64,000 bases of DNA, taken from positions 2,294,001 through 2,358,000 of the forward strand of contig OZ241973.1 in the NCBI GenBank assembly GCA_965204295.1, read 5' to 3'. Origin of the DNA: JAWKWH01 sp965204295. Lineage in GTDB: Bacteria > Pseudomonadota > Alphaproteobacteria > Rhizobiales > Rhizobiaceae. Of this stretch, positions 35,283 through 42,632 are shown piece after piece; position 1 is the stretch's first letter, and each line of letters opens with the position of its first letter. A program made the position numbers and the translations under genes. The notes under the pieces are model-generated. The model saw nothing but the letters and a program-made list of their open reading frames with translations. It did not search any database and was not told where the DNA came from.

Positions 35283-35490
35283 TGAGTTAACTCCATGTGG
35301 AAGCTGTGATCAGGATGCCGATTGCTTCGGTCAGTTGCAAGCACTCCGCATACCGCAGGATCGGGAAGGGTTCAACCAGTTGGATCTCGGTGGCGCGCGG
35401 CGGAGCTTGATCTCCTGAAGTCCGACGTGATCTCTTGCATTCGTGGCTACGGCTCTGAGCCAGCAACAACCTACAATGTGACGTCTCAAC
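35283..35490. other. Intergenic segment between the HEPN gene and fragment P1
   Basis: No convincing gene is seen. The minus-strand side next to 35283 holds the GGAG ribosome site of the HEPN gene. Several short open frames exist here, but none has recognisable motifs. Confidence 0.4.
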
Positions 35491-35863
35491 ATGCCCACCG
35501 TCCCCGAAACCATCCTTACCGCGTTGTATGCGCGGCTTTCGGCCCTGCCCACCACCCGCCTTACGCGGGGAGGTGCTGCCCGAACGCATGCCGGCAGATA
35601 GCCTGCTGATATTGCGAGACGGCGAGCCGTGGGAGCCCGAGGTGACGCTGTACCACTACCGACGCCGCGCCGAGATCAAGGCGGTTGTGCAAGGCACCGG
35701 TCGTGACGCCATGTTCGATACGCTCTGTGCCAGCGTCGGCACGGCAATTGCCGCCGACCAAACGCTGAGCGGCATTTGTGACCGGGTGGAGGCGGAAGCC
35801 CCGCGCCCGTTCGGGTCTGCCCATTGAGGGCGCGACGCTACACGGGCGCATGACGCCTTACCG
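35491..35863 (+). pseudogene. Phage-like tail/'acyl-CoA transferase'-type gene remnant P1
   Basis: The frame from ATG 35491 reads MPTVPETILTALYARLSALP. It must then shift to continue as RGEVLPERMPADSLLILRDG, EPWEPEVTLYHYRRRAEIK, VVQGTGRDAMFDTLCASVG and DRVEAEAPRP, and shift again to GLPIEGATLHGR. As I recall, this order (short helix, RGEVLPERVP, LLILRDG.PGEPEVTLSP..YHY.HRAEIEVVVQG) is that of small prophage proteins of alphaproteobacteria often labelled acyl-CoA transferase. At least two frameshifts make it a pseudogene. The first frameshift site is shared with P2 at 38391, so decay preceded duplication or the two copies have exchanged sequence. Confidence 0.6.
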
Positions 35864-35915
35864 GAGTTGATCATGGCGAACTCGCGCGTTAACGCATAGA
35901 GCCATCCTTTTGGCC

Positions 35916-35944
35916 TTGCTCTTAGGGTCATATGGCCTTATATG
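35916..35944 (+). promoter_or_regulatory. Candidate promoter of the Xre/RES toxin-antitoxin operon
   Basis: TTGCTC (35916-35921), 17 bp, TATATG (35939-35944), 23 bp before the antitoxin ATG at 35968. The direct repeat CATATGGCCT / TTATATGGCG overlaps the -10 and could be an operator for autoregulation. It was matched by eye. Confidence 0.4.
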
Positions 35945-35967
35945 GCGGATCCTACGGAGAATCCACG

Positions 35968-36357
35968 ATGGAAAACACTGTCAGAGAACGCCTGGCAACC
36001 GATGTTCAGGCGGTTGCATTGAAAGCGTTCGGCAGAATTGCAGAGGCGTGGTCGCTCACCGGTCGGGAAGCAGCCGCACTTGCGGACATGTCGGAATCAA
36101 CCTGGAAACGTGCAAAAAAACCGGATTTTGCCGGTGAACTGACGCACGACCAGAAGCTGCGGCTCAGCGCGCTGGTGGGCCTCTACAAGTCGCTGGAACT
36201 CTACTTCAATCCGCCTGTCGCGGGCCAATGGGTCAAGCGAGCCAACCGTGGACCGGAGTTCGACGGGCAGCGTCCGGTCGATGCAATGATCCATGACGGA
36301 TTGCCGAAGATCCTTCGGGTGCGCGCTTATGTCGATGCCTTGCGAGGCGGCGTTTGA
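35968..36357 (+). CDS. Xre/MbcA/ParS-family antitoxin (DUF2384)
   Basis: The 129-aa product begins MENTVRERLATD. This start has a GGAG ribosome site (TACGGAGAATCCACG before ATG); an in-frame ATG at 35932 has none. Residues ~20-70 form an Xre-like HTH (TGREAAALADMSESTWKRAK). The C-terminal part carries the family signature around 'F.G.RPVDAMI..GLPKILRVRAYVDALRGG'. Known members neutralise the partner RES toxin by covering its active site and repress their own operon. The stop overlaps the toxin start (TTGA, 4 nt), so translation is coupled. Length and motifs look intact. Confidence 0.88.
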   Translation: MENTVRERLATDVQAVALKAFGRIAEAWSLTGREAAALADMSESTWKRAKKPDFAGELTHDQKLRLSALVGLYKSLELYFNPPVAGQWVKRANRGPEFDGQRPVDAMIHDGLPKILRVRAYVDALRGGV

Positions 36358-37046
36358 AGATCACGGCCATCCACGACCGGGGTCTCGTTCGGCTCGTCTC
36401 GGAAACCCGTCACAAGCCACCGGTGCTGCGTGGTCTTGTCGACACCGATGAGGAGGTGGAAATCCTTGCCGAACTCGAGGGTGCAACCAGCGCGCGGCTG
36501 GTTGCGGAGCGGGAGGGCGGTTCTGCGCTCGACAGGCGCGAACTGGTTTTCGCGCGTCGGGCACATGATCTGAGGGTCTACGGTCAGAGCCGCATCAATG
36601 CGGCGTTCACCTATACGCGACCGACCGGAAACCGCTTCAACGGAGGGGACCGGGGAGCATGGTATTGCAGCTACGATGTCCTGACCTCGGCCGAAGAGGT
36701 CGGGTTTCACAGGACGCGGGAACTCGGCTACGTCGGCATTTTCAAGGACGAAGCCCGATACGTTGAACTCCTTGCCGATTTCATCGGCGATTTCCCCAAC
36801 CTCGATGGTGAAGTCGGACACGCGGCTTTGAATGCCGATCCGGACATTGGATATCCCGAGGGTCAGGCGCTCGCGGAGGCGCTGCGTCGCGAGGGACACC
36901 GTGGCTTGCTCTACCCCTCGGTGCGGCACGCAGGCGGCCGCTGTTTCGTGGCTTTCGACCCCGGCATCGTTCAGAATGTCCGCCCGGGAGCCAGTTGGAA
37001 ACTCACCTGGAACGACACGCCGGAATACTCGATCGAAGGGCTGTAA
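36354..37046 (+). CDS. RES-domain toxin (NAD+-depleting type)
   Basis: The 230-aa product uses a TTG start overlapping the antitoxin stop. Conserved RES features include GNRFNGGDRGAWYCSYD (residues 92-108, with the conserved Arg94), a Glu/His region AEEVGFHRTRE, and GLLYPSVRHAGGRCFVAFDP near the C-terminal third with the conserved Ser. Characterised RES toxins (for example MbcT) destroy NAD+ by glycohydrolase or phosphorolysis, stopping growth. The length is within the family range and no frameshift is seen, so the pair should be functional. It sits between two decayed phage-like segments (P1 before, K2 after), consistent with island cargo. Confidence 0.87.
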   Translation: MKITAIHDRGLVRLVSETRHKPPVLRGLVDTDEEVEILAELEGATSARLVAEREGGSALDRRELVFARRAHDLRVYGQSRINAAFTYTRPTGNRFNGGDRGAWYCSYDVLTSAEEVGFHRTRELGYVGIFKDEARYVELLADFIGDFPNLDGEVGHAALNADPDIGYPEGQALAEALRREGHRGLLYPSVRHAGGRCFVAFDPGIVQNVRPGASWKLTWNDTPEYSIEGL

Positions 37047-37130
37047 GGTCCCATCGCTTCCCGCCGGGCTGGCATCGACTGAGACGCCTCTGCGACTGCC
37101 CGATAAAAACGCGCGGTCACGGCCGCCGCC

Positions 37131-37209
37131 TCGCGCTCCAAGACCGGGCGCGGTAAAGGTCACCGCGCCGGGCCTGGTCGTCGCGAACCGGGTGGAAGGA
37201 AGAATCTAA
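37131..37209 (+). pseudogene. Phage-like gene fragment K2 with palindrome
   Basis: An open plus frame reads PRPGAVKVTAPGLVVANRVE, then GRI and TAA at 37207-37209. The central CCGGGCGCGGTAAAGGTCAC segment matches fragment K1 at 34376-34395 with two single-base differences and contains the same 7-bp inverted repeat (37147-37169). There is no start and no recognisable domain. The stop lies 17 nt from the converging stop of the 159-aa gene, mirroring how K1 adjoins the HEPN gene. Confidence 0.4.
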
Positions 37210-37225
37210 AAAGGATCGAAGAGTA

Positions 37226-37705
37226 TTACCGGCTCGATTGGAGCTTGACGATGTCTACGCCGGCATTCTCCAGGCGCTCCTTCGCAGCCGTTTGAACTTC
37301 CGTCTCAAATGACTTGCCGTGTTTCAGGACCAAAGCTTCACCGGTCAGTTCGGGTAAACCTCGTTCAATCAACATTTCGAAGCCGTCAGTAGGAGCTTTG
37401 CTTGTCGCAAAATCGATCAGGGTCTGCTTGACCCCCACCCGGCCAATCTTCCGCCGAGTTCTGGACAGTCGAACCGTTTTCCCTCGCTCGTCCCGAAGGA
37501 CCTTCTCGAAGGCGTGAATCGTCATCCAAAAATCATGTTCAATGCTACCCGGCGCCTGTTCAGGGAGGATCTCGATCAATCGTCTGAATGCCGCATCCGC
37601 GACAACGGTGACGCCCATTCTCCGAGCGTTCTCCCGAAAGCGTCGCAGTTGTTCCGCGTCGGTTGAGCCTGCGATGGAAGCAAGAATCTTTGTGTGATCG
37701 TCCAT
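37226..37705 (-). CDS. Unknown protein, second gene of the RHH-linked pair
   Basis: A 159-aa soluble, charged protein beginning MDDHTKILASIAGSTDAEQL. I do not recognise a family. It has a helical N-terminal half (QLRRFRENARRMG...), the segment HDFWMTIHAFEKVLRD, and a C-terminal half rich in Lys/Glu (LVLKHGKSFETEVQTAAKER). The start lies 3 nt after the stop of the upstream RHH-type gene, so the two are almost certainly co-translated. No membrane segment or signal peptide is present. The arrangement regulator-first, unknown-second, with a promoter over direct repeats, resembles a toxin-antitoxin or small regulatory module. That is inference only. Base composition is like the neighbours but less GC-biased at third positions than the housekeeping genes. 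Confidence 0.7.
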   Translation of the reverse strand: MDDHTKILASIAGSTDAEQLRRFRENARRMGVTVVADAAFRRLIEILPEQAPGSIEHDFWMTIHAFEKVLRDERGKTVRLSRTRRKIGRVGVKQTLIDFATSKAPTDGFEMLIERGLPELTGEALVLKHGKSFETEVQTAAKERLENAGVDIVKLQSSR

Positions 37706-37708
37706 CGC

Positions 37709-38242
37709 TCAAACCTCCGGCGCAGATGCTGCCAAATCAGGCGCGCCAGCCGCCGCGCTTTGAAGCAACGTGTAGCTTTTGATCGGCTCGCCCCTGACGA
37801 ACGCGCGGCGTGGCTTCCCGGCGTCGTCCAACAAAGGTTGGGCATTTATGGCGTTCTTGATGTACCAGCCGAGGTACATGTTGAGCGGAGTCTTCTTCGG
37901 CGCGCCGTCCGTATATGCGTCGGCCTCAATCACTTGCTCGTACAGATGACGCGAATTCGCGTCCGACATTAGTTCACGGAAGACCGTTAGAGTGAAGCGT
38001 TCATCGAAGCGCCCGGCATCGAATACCTCACGCGCTTTGAGTCGTGCGACAGTGTAAAGCGTTTCCATGTTGTCGATCTCCTTTTGCCTCTCGGGCGGTA
38101 GATGCTCGTAGACTGCACGCTCCAGCGCTCGCTGCATGAAAGCTGACGGATCCAGACCGGCTTCGCAGGAGAGTTTCTGAACCAGATCAAAGACGTCGGT
38201 CTTGAGACGAAATGAAACGCGGGTCGTATTTTCGGTTGTCAT
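37709..38242 (-). CDS. Ribbon-helix-helix-like DNA-binding protein with C-terminal extension
   Basis: A 177-aa product. Residues 7-40 (TRVSFRLKTDVFDLVQKLSC, then EAGLDPSAFMQRAL) fit a ribbon-helix-helix fold: a short beta strand of alternating Arg/Phe residues, then two helices with a turn. The rest (YTVARLKAREVFDAGRFDER, LTVFRELMSDANSRHLY, then PLNMYLGWYIKNAINAQP) is not a domain I know. It is long for a simple RHH antitoxin (usually 70-100 aa), so it may carry its own partner-binding or effector domain. Start ATG at 38242. A near-perfect promoter flanked by 21-bp direct repeats precedes it, strongly suggesting autoregulation. It forms a pair with the gene at 37226-37705. Confidence 0.72.
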   Translation of the reverse strand: MTTENTTRVSFRLKTDVFDLVQKLSCEAGLDPSAFMQRALERAVYEHLPPERQKEIDNMETLYTVARLKAREVFDAGRFDERFTLTVFRELMSDANSRHLYEQVIEADAYTDGAPKKTPLNMYLGWYIKNAINAQPLLDDAGKPRRAFVRGEPIKSYTLLQSAAAGAPDLAASAPEV

Positions 38243-38253
38243 CGGCTTACCTC

Positions 38254-38322
38254 ACATGGTGCGGACACTTGTGATATTAGGGCGGCGATGCGATGCTGTC
38301 AACATGGCGCCGACACCTGTGA
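38254..38322 (-). promoter_or_regulatory. Consensus promoter with paired 21-bp direct repeats (putative RHH operator)
   Basis: On the minus strand: TTGACA (38297-38302), exactly 17 bp, TAATAT (38274-38279). Two 21-bp direct repeats, 18 of 21 identical, lie at 38302-38322 and 38254-38274, with centres 48 bp apart. The common pattern is TCACA-GTGTC-GC-CCATGT. One abuts the -35 and the other begins at the -10. The start codon is 12 bp further on. Repressor binding there would occlude RNA polymerase, as in autoregulated RHH operons. Confidence 0.65.
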
Positions 38323-38390
38323 GAATGACGGAATAGAGTTCCATTGCTCCACTTCCCGAGATGCGGGAAACCCTCGAGGGAACGCATTGG

Positions 38391-38580
38391 AATGCCCACT
38401 CACCGCGAAACCATCCTCACCCGCCGCCACCGCCTTACGCGGGGAGGTGCTGCCCGAACGCGTGCCCGCCAATAGACCGCTGATATTGCGAGACGGCGAG
38501 CCGTGGGAGCCGAAGGCGACATTATCGCCGCGCGCCTGGCACTACCGGCGTCGCGCCGAAGTCGAAGCCATTGTAGCCTG
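38391..38580 (+). pseudogene. Phage-like gene remnant P2, second copy of P1
   Basis: The DNA from ATG 38391 matches P1 closely. It opens MPTHRETILT, lacks the ALYARLSALP segment, and then shares the run CGCCTTACGCGGGGAGGTGC including the same frame displacement. The other frame continues RGEVLPERVPANRPLILRDG, EPWEPKATLSPRAWHYRRRA and EVEAIVA. Beyond ~38580 similarity stops. It is a shorter, more damaged copy. Confidence 0.6.
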
Positions 38581-38892
38581 TCACCGGGTTCCGGAACAAT
38601 CGCATGCCGCCAAGGGCCGGGCGGGAAAATGTCCGTTCGAAAGGCGGTCGAAGGCCCCGTGAACGCCATTCGGGAGCGCCTCGATAGGATCGCCCCGGTC
38701 CCGGGCGCGTCGTTTATCGACAGGATGAACCGGCCTTTCAGCGAGAAGCGACATCCGGCCGGCGTCTTTTGGGGCGATTGACGCGGATAAGGAGACGGAC
38801 TCTCCGCCGGGAAACCGGCCTCGATCCACGCCCCGAAATCCCGTCGCTGTTCGAGAACGCGGACATGCCGGTCAGGAGAACAGCGAACCGCG
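38581..38892. other. Gene-poor stretch between P2 and tRNA-Ala
   Basis: About 310 bp. A 50-codon frame from ATG 38629 (MSVRKAVEGPVN..., stop at ~38781) is coding-like but unrecognised and has no good ribosome site. Nothing else is supported. This side faces the 3' end of the tRNA gene, where an island junction would be expected. Confidence 0.35.
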
Positions 38893-38968
<76 letters not shown>

Positions 38969-38981
38969 GACCGGAAATCCG

Positions 38982-39010
38982 ATTTAGGGGTTTGAAACGA
39001 CCGAAGTCAA
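38982..39010 (-). promoter_or_regulatory. Promoter of tRNA-Ala
   Basis: Minus strand TTGACT (39005-39010), 17-bp spacer, CTAAAT (38982-38987), ending 13 bp before the first tRNA base. Position and spacing fit a sigma70 tRNA promoter. Confidence 0.55.
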
Positions 39011-39101
39011 GCGCCGAACCGGTTTTGGCGAAACGGAAGCGACACCCCTTGCCGTACCGGCCCTCAACGACTAAATATCCGCCTGAACTCGGGAGACGTT
39101 C

Positions 39102-39392
39102 ATGCTGGCACTTATTCAGACGGTCGTTCTGGCGCTCGATATCTACTGGTGGGTCGTGATTATCTCGGCGGTGCTGTCGTGGCTTTTCGCATTCAACGTG
39201 GTCAATTCCCACAACCGGTTCGTCGGCATGATCGGCGATTTTCTCTACCGGGCGACCGAGCCCGCATTGCGTCCGATCAGGCGTTTTCTGCCCGATCTCG
39301 GCGGCATCGATATCTCTCCGATCATTCTGCTGCTGGCGATTTTCTTCCTTCGCCTGTTCATACTCAATACCGTCGCGCCGGCGGTTCTCTAG
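39102..39392 (+). CDS. yggT: YggT family membrane protein
   Basis: A 96-aa protein with two hydrophobic segments (residues ~4-28 LIQTVVLALDIYWWVVIISAV and ~70-95 SPIILLLAIFFLRLFI). Between them is the family hallmark LYRATEPALRPIRRFLPDLGGIDISPI. YggT proteins are small inner-membrane proteins linked to osmotic stress, cell division and membrane-protein placement. GGGAGA precedes the ATG by a normal distance. The frequent alphaproteobacterial neighbour yggU (DUF167) is not seen downstream. Confidence 0.92.
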   Translation: MLALIQTVVLALDIYWWVVIISAVLSWLFAFNVVNSHNRFVGMIGDFLYRATEPALRPIRRFLPDLGGIDISPIILLLAIFFLRLFILNTVAPAVL

Positions 39393-39681
39393 CGTTTTGC
39401 GGATTGTCCTCGACCGGAACGCCGTTTCGCCTTGTCGATGACGGCGGTCCCGTCCGGCCGACGCCATCGACGGAATACCGCGCCTTTCGGACGATTTTCG
39501 AAAGCGCGCGGTCGAGCCGTTCCGGAAAAGAGCCGGCGCCGGGCCGGACCTCGATGGGCGCATAAAGCGGGATTTCATCATCCGCGCCGCTCTCATCCGG
39601 CCGCCGCGCATGGGTTCGCGCAACGATGTTTGCGCGGACCGCCCGCCGAATTGCGGCTTGCGGACCGGGCCCGGATTCTGT
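39364..39681 (-). other. Coding-like open frame without a start codon
   Basis: A 105-codon minus-strand frame overlaps the end of yggT. It reads, in part, AIRRAVRANIVARTHARRPD, ESGADDEIPLYAPIEVRPGA and ERLDRALSKIVRKARYSVDG, with a natural-looking composition. It contains no ATG, GTG or TTG before its upstream stop at 39682-39684. It could be a decayed gene or chance in a GC-rich spacer. No family is recognised. Confidence 0.25.
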
Positions 39682-39781
39682 TTAACGGACCGGGACCGAC
39701 GGCTGGCGCGACGCGTCAAAATCGCGACGGTTCCGGACACGGCAATTCGCCGGAGTCGGTTCAATCGAGGGAAGATCGAAC
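39393..39781. other. Spacer before the FNR-type regulator gene
   Basis: About 390 bp with no supported plus-strand gene. The only notable thing is the minus-strand frame noted at 39364-39681. No canonical FNR box (TTGAT-N4-ATCAA) was found by eye upstream of the regulator. Confidence 0.4.
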
Positions 39782-40516
39782 ATGGGTCGGGAACCCAGGC
39801 CGGATATCCACAATTCCGACGTGCCGGTGTTGTGCCGCGCCTGCGAGGCGCGCCACCGGGGGATTTGCGGCGCCCTGGACGCCAGACAACTGACGGAATT
39901 GAGCAGACATGCGACGCGCCGGACCGTGGAACCCGGTTGCACGGTTTTCGCCGACACGGACAAGGTCGTGACCTACTCCAATATCCTGTCGGGCGTCATC
40001 AAGCTCATGAAAATCCTCGCGGACGGCCGCCAGCAGATTGTGGGACTGCAATTCGCGCCGGACTTTCTGGGCAGGCCCTTTCAAGAAGAGCGCGCCACCG
40101 ACGCCGAGGCGGCGACGGGCGTTTTCCTGTGTTCGTTTCCGAAGAGCGCTGTCGACCGAATGATCGCCGACACGCCGGAACTGGAGCACAAACTGCTCGA
40201 ACAAACGCTGAAGGAACTGGATGAAGCGCGCGACTGGATGGTCACGCTGGGGCGCAAGACGGCCGCGGAGAAAGTGGCGAGCTTTTTGCTGCTGATAGCA
40301 CGCCACATCGATCCCGAGGCGGACGACGCGGAAGGTCCGATGACGTTCGATCTTCCCTTGACCAGGGCGGATATCGCGGATTTTCTCGGATTGACGATTG
40401 AAACGGTGAGTCGTCAACTGACCAGACTGCGCAAGGACGGTGTGATCCGCATCGAGAACAACCGGCATGTCACGGTTCCGGAAATGGAGCGGCTGGCGTT
40501 TCGCGCCGAATCCTGA
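39782..40516 (+). CDS. fnrL: FNR/CRP-family oxygen-responsive regulator (FnrL-like)
   Basis: A 244-aa protein. N-terminal cysteines C18, C21 and C29 (VLCRACEARHRGIC) plus C117 (FLCSF) can ligate a [4Fe-4S] cluster, as in FNR/FnrL. A cyclic-nucleotide-binding-like beta-roll spans ~45-130, followed by the dimer helix. A C-terminal HTH (~190-222: LTRADIADFLGLTIETVSRQ) includes the E..SR recognition motif that reads FNR-type TTGAT half-sites. Known FnrL proteins switch on genes for microaerobic respiration, haem and photosynthetic or denitrification functions when oxygen is low. The symbol is by similarity and exact orthology is unverified. It appears monocistronic. Confidence 0.87.
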   Translation: MGREPRPDIHNSDVPVLCRACEARHRGICGALDARQLTELSRHATRRTVEPGCTVFADTDKVVTYSNILSGVIKLMKILADGRQQIVGLQFAPDFLGRPFQEERATDAEAATGVFLCSFPKSAVDRMIADTPELEHKLLEQTLKELDEARDWMVTLGRKTAAEKVASFLLLIARHIDPEADDAEGPMTFDLPLTRADIADFLGLTIETVSRQLTRLRKDGVIRIENNRHVTVPEMERLAFRAES

Positions 40517-40821
40517 TCCGGCCTTGAAGGATACGCTTGTCTTGCGACTGTCGCGGCTCAATGGAGCGGATTTGAGCACCCCCCGCCTGAGTGGCGGAGC
40601 GCGGCGGGCGTTCGACAGATTACCGGCGGGCTTTCGCACGCCGCGAGGCCGGCCGGAACCGTTTGTGGAAACGTCCCTTGACGGTTTGGGTTAGGGTTAT
40701 ATAGTTGCCTTGAGCGGTGCCGGTGCGTCGCCTCAAGCGGTGCGTCGCCTAATGAAGTGACGGGCGCGCTTGCCTCGCGGTTTTCCGCCGGTTCGTTTCC
40801 CGGATTGGAAGGAGACAAACC
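40517..40821. other. Spacer between the FNR-type gene and the Hint gene
   Basis: About 305 bp. It contains the promoter at 40678-40705 and a short tandem repeat (GGTGCGTCGCCT twice, ~40715-40750). No gene is seen. Confidence 0.4.
40678..40705 (+). promoter_or_regulatory. Candidate promoter of the Hint-domain gene
   Basis: TTGACG (40678-40683), 16 bp, TATAGT (40700-40705). The surrounding block CCCTTGACGGT...GGGTTATAT is repeated before the truncated paralogue at 41948, which supports its being a real, duplicated promoter. Confidence 0.5.
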
Positions 40822-41780
40822 GTGGCTGTCGTATCGCCCTCTCACTTCATTTTAATTCAGTCGCCGGTTGCCGACCCCAGCGGGCCGCTCGGTGTGCTCG
40901 CGTGGCTTAGGGCCAGTAACCTACCAATAATAAACTCAGAAACCGTCAATTCCGGAAGCGATGGCCTTCTGGATGCGGGCGTCGACTATTTCGGAAACAG
41001 CTCCGTCCTCTTCACGGGGCACACGATCAACTTCGACGGCGAGACCTACGCCATTTTCAGCGATAGAACCGATTTCAGCGATGGAAGCAGCTATTTCATC
41101 CCCTACGACATCAGTCGGCAAAACATCGCGCACCTGGCGAACGGGGGCCGTTCGACGGGTTTCACGGAAACCGGGGCGCGGGTCTTCAACTGTTTCGCGA
41201 CCGGAACGCGAATCGCCACGCCGGACGGCGACAAACCCATCGAGATGCTGCGGGCCGGCGAAAAGGTGCTGACCCATGACGGAAGGTCCGCGCCGGTGAT
41301 CTGGCGGGCGCGGCAGTCGATCGTCAACCCGTGTAACTTGAGCGTCGGCCGCGGCCCCGTGCGCATCGAGGCCGGCGCGCGCTCGGCCCGGACCTGCCCG
41401 ACGCGCCGCTGACCGTGACCGCCGATCACGCCCTGCTGTTCGGCGACATGCTGATCAACGCCGGAACGCTGGTCAACGGAACCACAATCCGCCTGCTGCC
41501 GCTTGAGGAGATGCCGGCGAGGTTCAACTACTGGCATGTGGAGCTTGAGGAACACGAGTGCGTCGTCGCCAACGGCGTTCCGGCGGAGAGTTTCATCGAT
41601 TATGTCGGGCGGTCCGGTTTCGACAATTACGACGACTATCTCGACCTTGTCGGGGCCGACCGTCTGATCGCGGAAATGCCGCTGCCGCGCGTCTGCGCGC
41701 ACCGGCTCGTTCCGCCCGGCCTGCGCGAGGCGCTGGGCATCGAACCGCCCTCCTACATGCCCCGGCGCAAAGCCGCCTGA
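40822..41780 (+). pseudogene. Hint (Hedgehog/intein-type) domain protein, frameshifted
   Basis: Starts GTG 40822 after a GGAAGGAG site. The first ~120 residues are a unique N-terminal region. The Hint domain begins at C124 (VFNCFATGTRIATPDGDKPI), followed by EMLRAGEKVLTHDGRSAPVIW. After PVRIEAGA the frame breaks in a (GC)4 tract at ~41375-41382. The other frame resumes LGPDLPDAPLTVTADHALLF (TxxH motif) and FIDYVGRSGFDNYDDYLDLV to 41780. Comparison with the paralogue at 42030 shows a net two-base gain. This is the Hint_2 type common in alphaproteobacterial secreted or surface proteins. As read, it yields a truncated 196-aa protein. A sequencing error or phase-variable tract cannot be excluded. 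Confidence 0.75.
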
Positions 41781-41947
41781 CGCTCAAAAGGCGCTGTCCG
41801 GCGTTTTCGCCCGAAAGCCCATCGCGACCGTTTCCAAGGGCGTTTGCAAGGCGTTTGAAGACCGGCGCCGAATCACGGAGTCGAAATCCGTGACGCGGCG
41901 GTCGCGCGCTCTTCTCTCGCGCCGGCGTCCGGCTGCGAAAAGGCCCC

Positions 41948-41975
41948 TTGACGGTCCGGGGCGGGGTTATATGAT
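41948..41975 (+). promoter_or_regulatory. Duplicate promoter before the truncated Hint paralogue
   Basis: TTGACG (41948-41953), 16 bp, TATGAT (41970-41975). Same spacing and flanking text as the promoter at 40678. Confidence 0.45.
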
Positions 41976-42464
41976 GGAATCAAGCGGGGCTTCGCCAACC
42001 CGCGCGGCGTCGAACTCGGACGCAAGCCGGTGCGCATCGACGCCGGCGCCCTCGGCCCGGACCTGCCCAACAGACCGCTGACCGTGACCGCCGATCACGC
42101 CCTGCTGTTCGGCGACATGCTGGTCAACGCCGGCACGCTGGCGGAGGACGGAACTCCAATCCGCTTCGCGCCGCTTTCGGAGATGCCGACGAAATTCATC
42201 TGGTGGCATGTGGAGCTTGAGAACCACGAGGTCGTTCTGGCCAATGGCGGCGTTCCGGCGGAGAGCTTCATCGATTATGTCGGGCGGTCCGGTTTCGACA
42301 ATTACGACGAGTATCTCGACCTTGTGGGGGCCGACCGTCTGATACCGGAAATGCCGTTTGCGCGCATATCGGCGCGGCGTCTGTTGCCGGCGGACGGGTT
42401 GCGGGGATTGCCGGCCATCGCGCGGCGGCCCCTTATCGCCGCTCCCCGGAAAACCGCCGCCTGA
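41976..42464 (+). pseudogene. Truncated Hint-domain paralogue (C-terminal half only)
   Basis: About 20 bp after a copy of the Hint promoter, the sequence enters directly into the middle of the Hint domain (NPRGVELGRKPVRIDAGALG). It continues PLTVTADHALLFGDMLVNAG, FIDYVGRSGFDNYDEYLDLV and a C-terminal tail, closely following the copy at 40822-41780. The N-terminal region and the catalytic cysteine block are absent. The only in-frame start is a weak GTG at 42030. This is a duplicated gene that lost ~500 bp internally. A strong terminator follows at 42537. Confidence 0.75.
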
Positions 42465-42536
42465 CGCGATGCGCATGGCGGCGGGTCGCCCCCGCTTTGC
42501 CGCTGACATCCCATGTCGCCGTCTGAAAGGCGGTCC

Positions 42537-42569
42537 GGAAGCCCGGATCGATCCGGGCTTCCCTCTTTT
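42537..42569 (+). terminator. Rho-independent terminator after the Hint region
   Basis: A perfect 26-bp palindrome (GGAAGCCCGGATC and its complement, 42537-42562) followed by CTCTTTT. A textbook intrinsic terminator separating the Hint genes from the trp leader. Confidence 0.85.
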
Positions 42570-42632
42570 ATCGCCGGGCGGAAAGCGGAAAGGGTTGCGG
42601 AGAACCGCCGGTGCGGCTATCAGGTCGGCGGA

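Noticed and set aside
39700..39781. FNR box upstream of the FNR-type gene for autoregulation
   Set aside because: Only half-site-like GTCAAAATCG text is present. No TTGAT-N4-ATCAA palindrome was found.
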